From contig NZ_AQVC01000023.1 in NCBI RefSeq assembly GCF_000372405.1, positions 1 through 35,949 of the forward strand: a stretch of 35,949 nucleotides of DNA, read 5' to 3'. The position numbers were made by a program, and so were the translations under genes. Every line of letters begins with the position of its first letter. Position 1 is the first letter of the stretch. This DNA is from Porphyromonas somerae DSM 23386 (GTDB taxonomy: Bacteria > Bacteroidota > Bacteroidia > Bacteroidales > Porphyromonadaceae). Below, in pieces: positions 33,845-35,949 of this stretch. The notes below the pieces were generated by a model, which searched no databases, was not told the origin of the DNA, and saw nothing but the letters and a program-made list of their open reading frames with translations.

Positions 33845-34981
33845 ATGAATAGAATACTACTAGTAACGACTGCCCTACTTTTAGGAGCCATTGAGTTGAC
33901 TGCCCAAAATCAGGAGAGTACGATAGATCATTTCACCACCTACTTCGGTAGAGAGCTACAGGTAGGAGATACCCTATGGATGGGTAAACCCGATTACGAT
34001 CAAACTAGATCCATACTGCTCGAAAAGAAAGATGATAGCGAAATATTTCAGCGTGCAGATCTAAAAGATCTTCACTATAAACCACTTGTAATTACCGAGT
34101 TTATCCCTCCGAAAGAGGTAAAGACAGGTATTTTTTTAACTGACGTGATAACAATTAATGCCAAGTGCAAGGCGCCCGATAATACCACGTTAATTGTGGG
34201 TATAGATCAAGGGATCTACGACAATATCTTTCAGATGTACGGTCCTTACAACCATCGTTTCAGGGATAGCTGTGTAGAACTAACACCACTGGTCCGCCTC
34301 GTCTACTACATACAAAGCGGACAGAAGAAGTTGAATGATGATACCCTACTTGAGTACATTCTACTCAAAGACCCCGAGAAGGGAGAAGTCTGCAGATACG
34401 ATAAGTTTGAATTCCGAAGGGTGAAAGATCAATTCACAAGATTGCTTCAAGAGGATCTCGCCACCCTCAAAAAGCAGATGGAGAATGGCACCACCTTCTA
34501 CGAGAAGAGAAGAGCATCCACCACCTCCCAAACCTACGATCCAGAGATAGGAGGGTATCAGATAACAAAGGTAAATAATTGCGAGAACTCCTATTTTGAA
34601 GGCTACAACAATGCAGAGACTTACTTTATCTACCAACCTTGCGAAACCATCCTTAAGATGAGTGAATCAGATGCCGAGCACTATGAGCGGAAGCTTAGAG
34701 GAGACAACCCTCATGAAGCCTATAGAAGTGAGACTTATGTCCTCTACATGACCCTCTCTTCTTTCGACAAGTCATATTACGAATATGACACCTATATATG
34801 TGCGATGCTCGTAGCGGTAGAAGTCTTTGACGACAAATTGGGAGAGGCCAACTTCATTGGCTATGCAGAATATGATAAAGATCACTACGATAAGGTGCTG
34901 AAGCAAGTTAAGCGAGAAAAAAGAGCCAACACTGTAGGTGCTGTAGTGGGAGGGGTGCTCGGCATCCTCGGTCTATTCTGA
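33845..34981 (+). CDS. Secreted protein of unknown function
   Basis: I do not recognise this gene. From the ATG at 33845 it encodes 378 residues with a signal peptide (MNRILLVTTALLLGAIELTAQ, cleavage likely after TAQ or ELTA). The mature chain is hydrophilic, rich in D, E, K and Y, with only a few cysteines and no clear catalytic motif. It ends in a basic stretch (KQVKREKRANT) and then a short glycine-rich hydrophobic tail (VGAVVGGVLGILGLF). That tail resembles a glycine-zipper membrane segment, so the C-terminus may insert in or sit on a membrane. The frame is open from 33683, but the extra 54 residues hide the signal peptide and lie upstream of the likely promoter. A terminator follows 28 nt after the stop, so it is a single-gene unit. 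Confidence 0.75.
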   Translation: MNRILLVTTALLLGAIELTAQNQESTIDHFTTYFGRELQVGDTLWMGKPDYDQTRSILLEKKDDSEIFQRADLKDLHYKPLVITEFIPPKEVKTGIFLTDVITINAKCKAPDNTTLIVGIDQGIYDNIFQMYGPYNHRFRDSCVELTPLVRLVYYIQSGQKKLNDDTLLEYILLKDPEKGEVCRYDKFEFRRVKDQFTRLLQEDLATLKKQMENGTTFYEKRRASTTSQTYDPEIGGYQITKVNNCENSYFEGYNNAETYFIYQPCETILKMSESDAEHYERKLRGDNPHEAYRSETYVLYMTLSSFDKSYYEYDTYICAMLVAVEVFDDKLGEANFIGYAEYDKDHYDKVLKQVKREKRANTVGAVVGGVLGILGLF

Positions 34982-35009
34982 CACCCACATCACCACTCAC
35001 AATCAACAC

Positions 35010-35047
35010 AATAAGCCCGAGCAGTCATCTAACTGCTCGGGCTTATT
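35010..35047 (+). terminator. Rho-independent terminator of the secreted-protein gene
   Basis: AATAAGCCCGAGCAGT (35010-35025) and ACTGCTCGGGCTTATT (35032-35047) form a perfect 16-bp stem with a 6-nt loop (CATCTA), 28 nt after the stop. The MITE copy 2 begins only 9 nt further on. Confidence 0.85.
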
Positions 35048-35056
35048 GACTATGTA

Positions 35057-35265
35057 GAGAATGTAGCACGAAGTGCCATTCTCGCACATTTACTAAAATG
35101 TGCTGAGACTTTGAACGAAGGATGAGATGCAAGTCGCTGACGGCAAGGTGCACGTAGGGCACCAGGCACACACAAAAGGGTGAGGGCGCTGGGAGCGTAC
35201 TCACGTACGTGACCGAGCCCGAATCCCGAAAGCAACGCCGCAGATCGCCTTCGTGCAACAGTCTC
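35057..35265 (-). mobile_element. MITE-like element, copy 2 (209 bp, complete)
   Basis: The terminal inverted repeats are at 35057-35073 (GAGAATGTAGCACGAAG) and 35249-35265 (complement of GAGACTGTTGCACGAAG). The element is flanked by the 5-bp direct repeat ATGTA (35052-35056 and 35266-35270), a clean target duplication. Read on the minus strand it shares about the first 55 and last 80 bp with copy 1 and differs by a longer middle. The subterminal hairpin GCACATTT/AAATGTGC is kept, with a different loop. Confidence 0.87.
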
Positions 35266-35437
35266 ATGTAGCAAGGTAGCTCTGCAGGATTGATGGGCAC
35301 AGCCCACATGGAACCGAATATATACGTATGCTATTCGTCGCAAGTGCCCATGGTAAAGGTGGATGATGCAGAGTGGCGATATTTGGAAGAAGGATCTCGG
35401 CAGAGGTCCATATATTCCCCTCTTGTATCAACCTCAT

Positions 35438-35525
35438 ATTCCGTATGCGTGCGGAATGGATTCCGCAGGGCTACGGAATGCGTTCCGCACGCGTACGGAA
35501 TTCATTCCGCACCCTATGCGGAATA
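35438..35525. repeat. Four-unit 22-bp palindromic array, family 2
   Basis: Four contiguous 22-bp units start at 35438, 35460, 35482 and 35504, 88 bp in total. Each runs ATTCCGCA, six variable bases, then TRCGGAAT. The junctions also form dyads such as TGCGGAATGGATTCCGCA. The outer ends CATATTCCGTAT (35435-35446) and ATGCGGAATATG (35516-35527) are complementary at 11 of 12 positions, so the whole array is palindromic. The sequence is unrelated to the TGCAACTA family, but period, unit number and overall symmetry are the same. Confidence 0.8.
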
Positions 35526-35545
35526 TGTGGACGCTATACTATCGC

Positions 35546-35597
35546 ATTCCTGAAAGTGTAGACACTCCATTTCTTCTATTCCTGAAAAAGTAGACAC
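35546..35597. repeat. Pair of 20-bp direct repeats, possible insertion-sequence end remnants
   Basis: ATTCCTGAAAGTGTAGACAC (35546-35565) and ATTCCTGAAAAAGTAGACAC (35578-35597) are direct repeats with two differences and 32-bp spacing. The complement, GTGTCTACTTTTTCAGG, looks like the terminal repeat of a transposon, but no transposase is nearby. Confidence 0.5.
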
Positions 35598-35665
35598 ATC
35601 AGGGGTTACGCATTAGAAAAGGCTATTGTGCGAATGATGATATACAATCTGTTGAGGATAATGGC

Positions 35666-35923
35666 GTAAGAACCTCGGCAGAGGTCCCTCTTAAATAGGC
35701 ACAGGTCGGAGGGGCGTTAGCCCCGAACGACCTGTGTGCAAGAGCATATTCACCACCTGCTTGACCCCGGCTGAGGGGTCAGACCTAGAGATAGGGTTGT
35801 CCGACCCTCCCCACCCCTCGGCCGGGGTCGCAAGGGTATTGTACACCTATCTATACACAGGTCTTCGGCACTGCGTACCTTGACCTGTGCCTATTTAGCA
35901 CGGACCTCTGCCGAGGTCCTTAC
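35666..35923. repeat. Nested palindromic block of about 258 bp
   Basis: The outer arms of 42 bp (35666-35707 and 35882-35923) match at 38 positions when inverted. Each contains its own hairpin (GACCTCGGCAGAGGTC type). Inside, ACAGGTCG and CGACCTGT enclose GGGGC/GCCCC (35701-35733). Further in, 35763-35779 and 35813-35829 (GACCCCGGC-type, 17 bp) pair with one mismatch. The block is G+C-rich relative to its flanks, has no open frame of note, and ends 2 bp before MITE copy 3. Confidence 0.75.
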
Positions 35924-35925
35924 TT

Positions 35926-35949
35926 GAGAATGTTGCACAAAGTGCCATT
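35926..35949 (-). mobile_element. MITE-like element, copy 3 (cut by the window end)
   Basis: GAGAATGTTGCACAAAG followed by TGCCATT matches the right end of the MITE family in the orientation of copy 2, with one change in the terminal repeat. The rest lies beyond the window. Confidence 0.7.

Larger units (their letters stand above)
34982..35949. other. Repeat-rich region without a credible gene (968 bp)
   Basis: This region holds, in order: a terminator, MITE copy 2, a 22-bp palindromic array of a second family, a pair of 20-bp direct repeats, a nested palindromic block and the start of MITE copy 3. The overlapping open frames at 35290-35593 run through the palindromic array in all three frames and encode repeats of it, which is what a 22-bp repeat without stops produces, so I do not call them genes. 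35598-35665 shows nothing recognisable. Confidence 0.65.

Noticed and set aside
35290-35593. Overlapping open frames on + in three phases
   Set aside because: They owe their length to the stop-free 22-bp palindromic array and encode its repeats; no promoter or protein motif supports them.
35666-35923. tRNA or rRNA gene in the G+C-rich palindromic block
   Set aside because: No cloverleaf with a T-loop (GGTTCGAATCC-like) or rRNA signature was seen; the pairing is that of long inverted repeats.

Overview
The window looks like chromosome from a Porphyromonas-like member of the Bacteroidales. Three things support this: promoters of the Bacteroidota type (a TAnnTTTG -7 box) with weak ribosome-binding sites, an OmpA-family porin with the CPECP linker that I recall from Porphyromonas Pgm6/Pgm7, and Bacteroidota-typical genes (GH109 lipoprotein, TGS-nucleoside kinase, long DsbD with a CVNC thioredoxin end). 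The species cannot be named from sequence alone. No rRNA, tRNA, CRISPR array or intact transposase gene was seen.

Layout. 1-242 is the start of a proline-rich lipoprotein on the minus strand. 243-900 is non-coding and carries a complete MITE and a terminator. 901-1920 (-) is a secreted M23/LysM peptidase. 1921-2564 is non-coding and carries a four-unit 22-bp palindromic array. 2565-9090 (+) is a tight run: rnr, ruvB, a polysaccharide flippase, umuD, umuC. uvrB converges on it (9107-11239, -), followed on the minus strand by the OmpA-family porin and a GH109 lipoprotein. Divergent from GH109 is a TGS-containing nucleoside kinase (+). 16177-20363 (-) is an overlapping cluster: flippase-like membrane protein, pheS, nth, GNAT, acyltransferase-3. 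20463-24133 (+) is rsmA, mgtE and a GHL10 lipoprotein. A HAD hydrolase (-) follows. From 25172 onward all genes are on +: RluA-like pseudouridine synthase, DsbD, mazG, mutS, polyprenyl synthase, gpmA and a secreted protein of unknown function. 34982-35949 has no credible gene but is packed with repeats.

Most genes are core housekeeping. DNA repair is notably concentrated (ruvB, umuDC, uvrB, nth, mutS, plus the nucleotide-sanitising mazG), and envelope work is the second theme (M23 peptidase, porin, flippase, acyltransferase, GH109, GHL10, DsbD).

The least explained material lies between genes. (1) A MITE-like family has 17-bp terminal inverted repeats and visible 5-bp target duplications, with two complete copies, one copy cut by the window end and decayed fragments. 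(2) Three intergenic arrays of a TGCAACTA-cored repeat span 78-88 bp on a strict 22-bp period inside a larger palindrome. (3) An unrelated ATTCCGCA-based array at 35438-35525 has the same architecture: four units, 22-bp period, 88 bp, overall dyad symmetry. (4) A nested palindromic block of about 258 bp at 35666-35923 abuts the last MITE copy. The shared four-unit, 22-bp architecture in two unrelated sequence families is the best candidate here for something undescribed.
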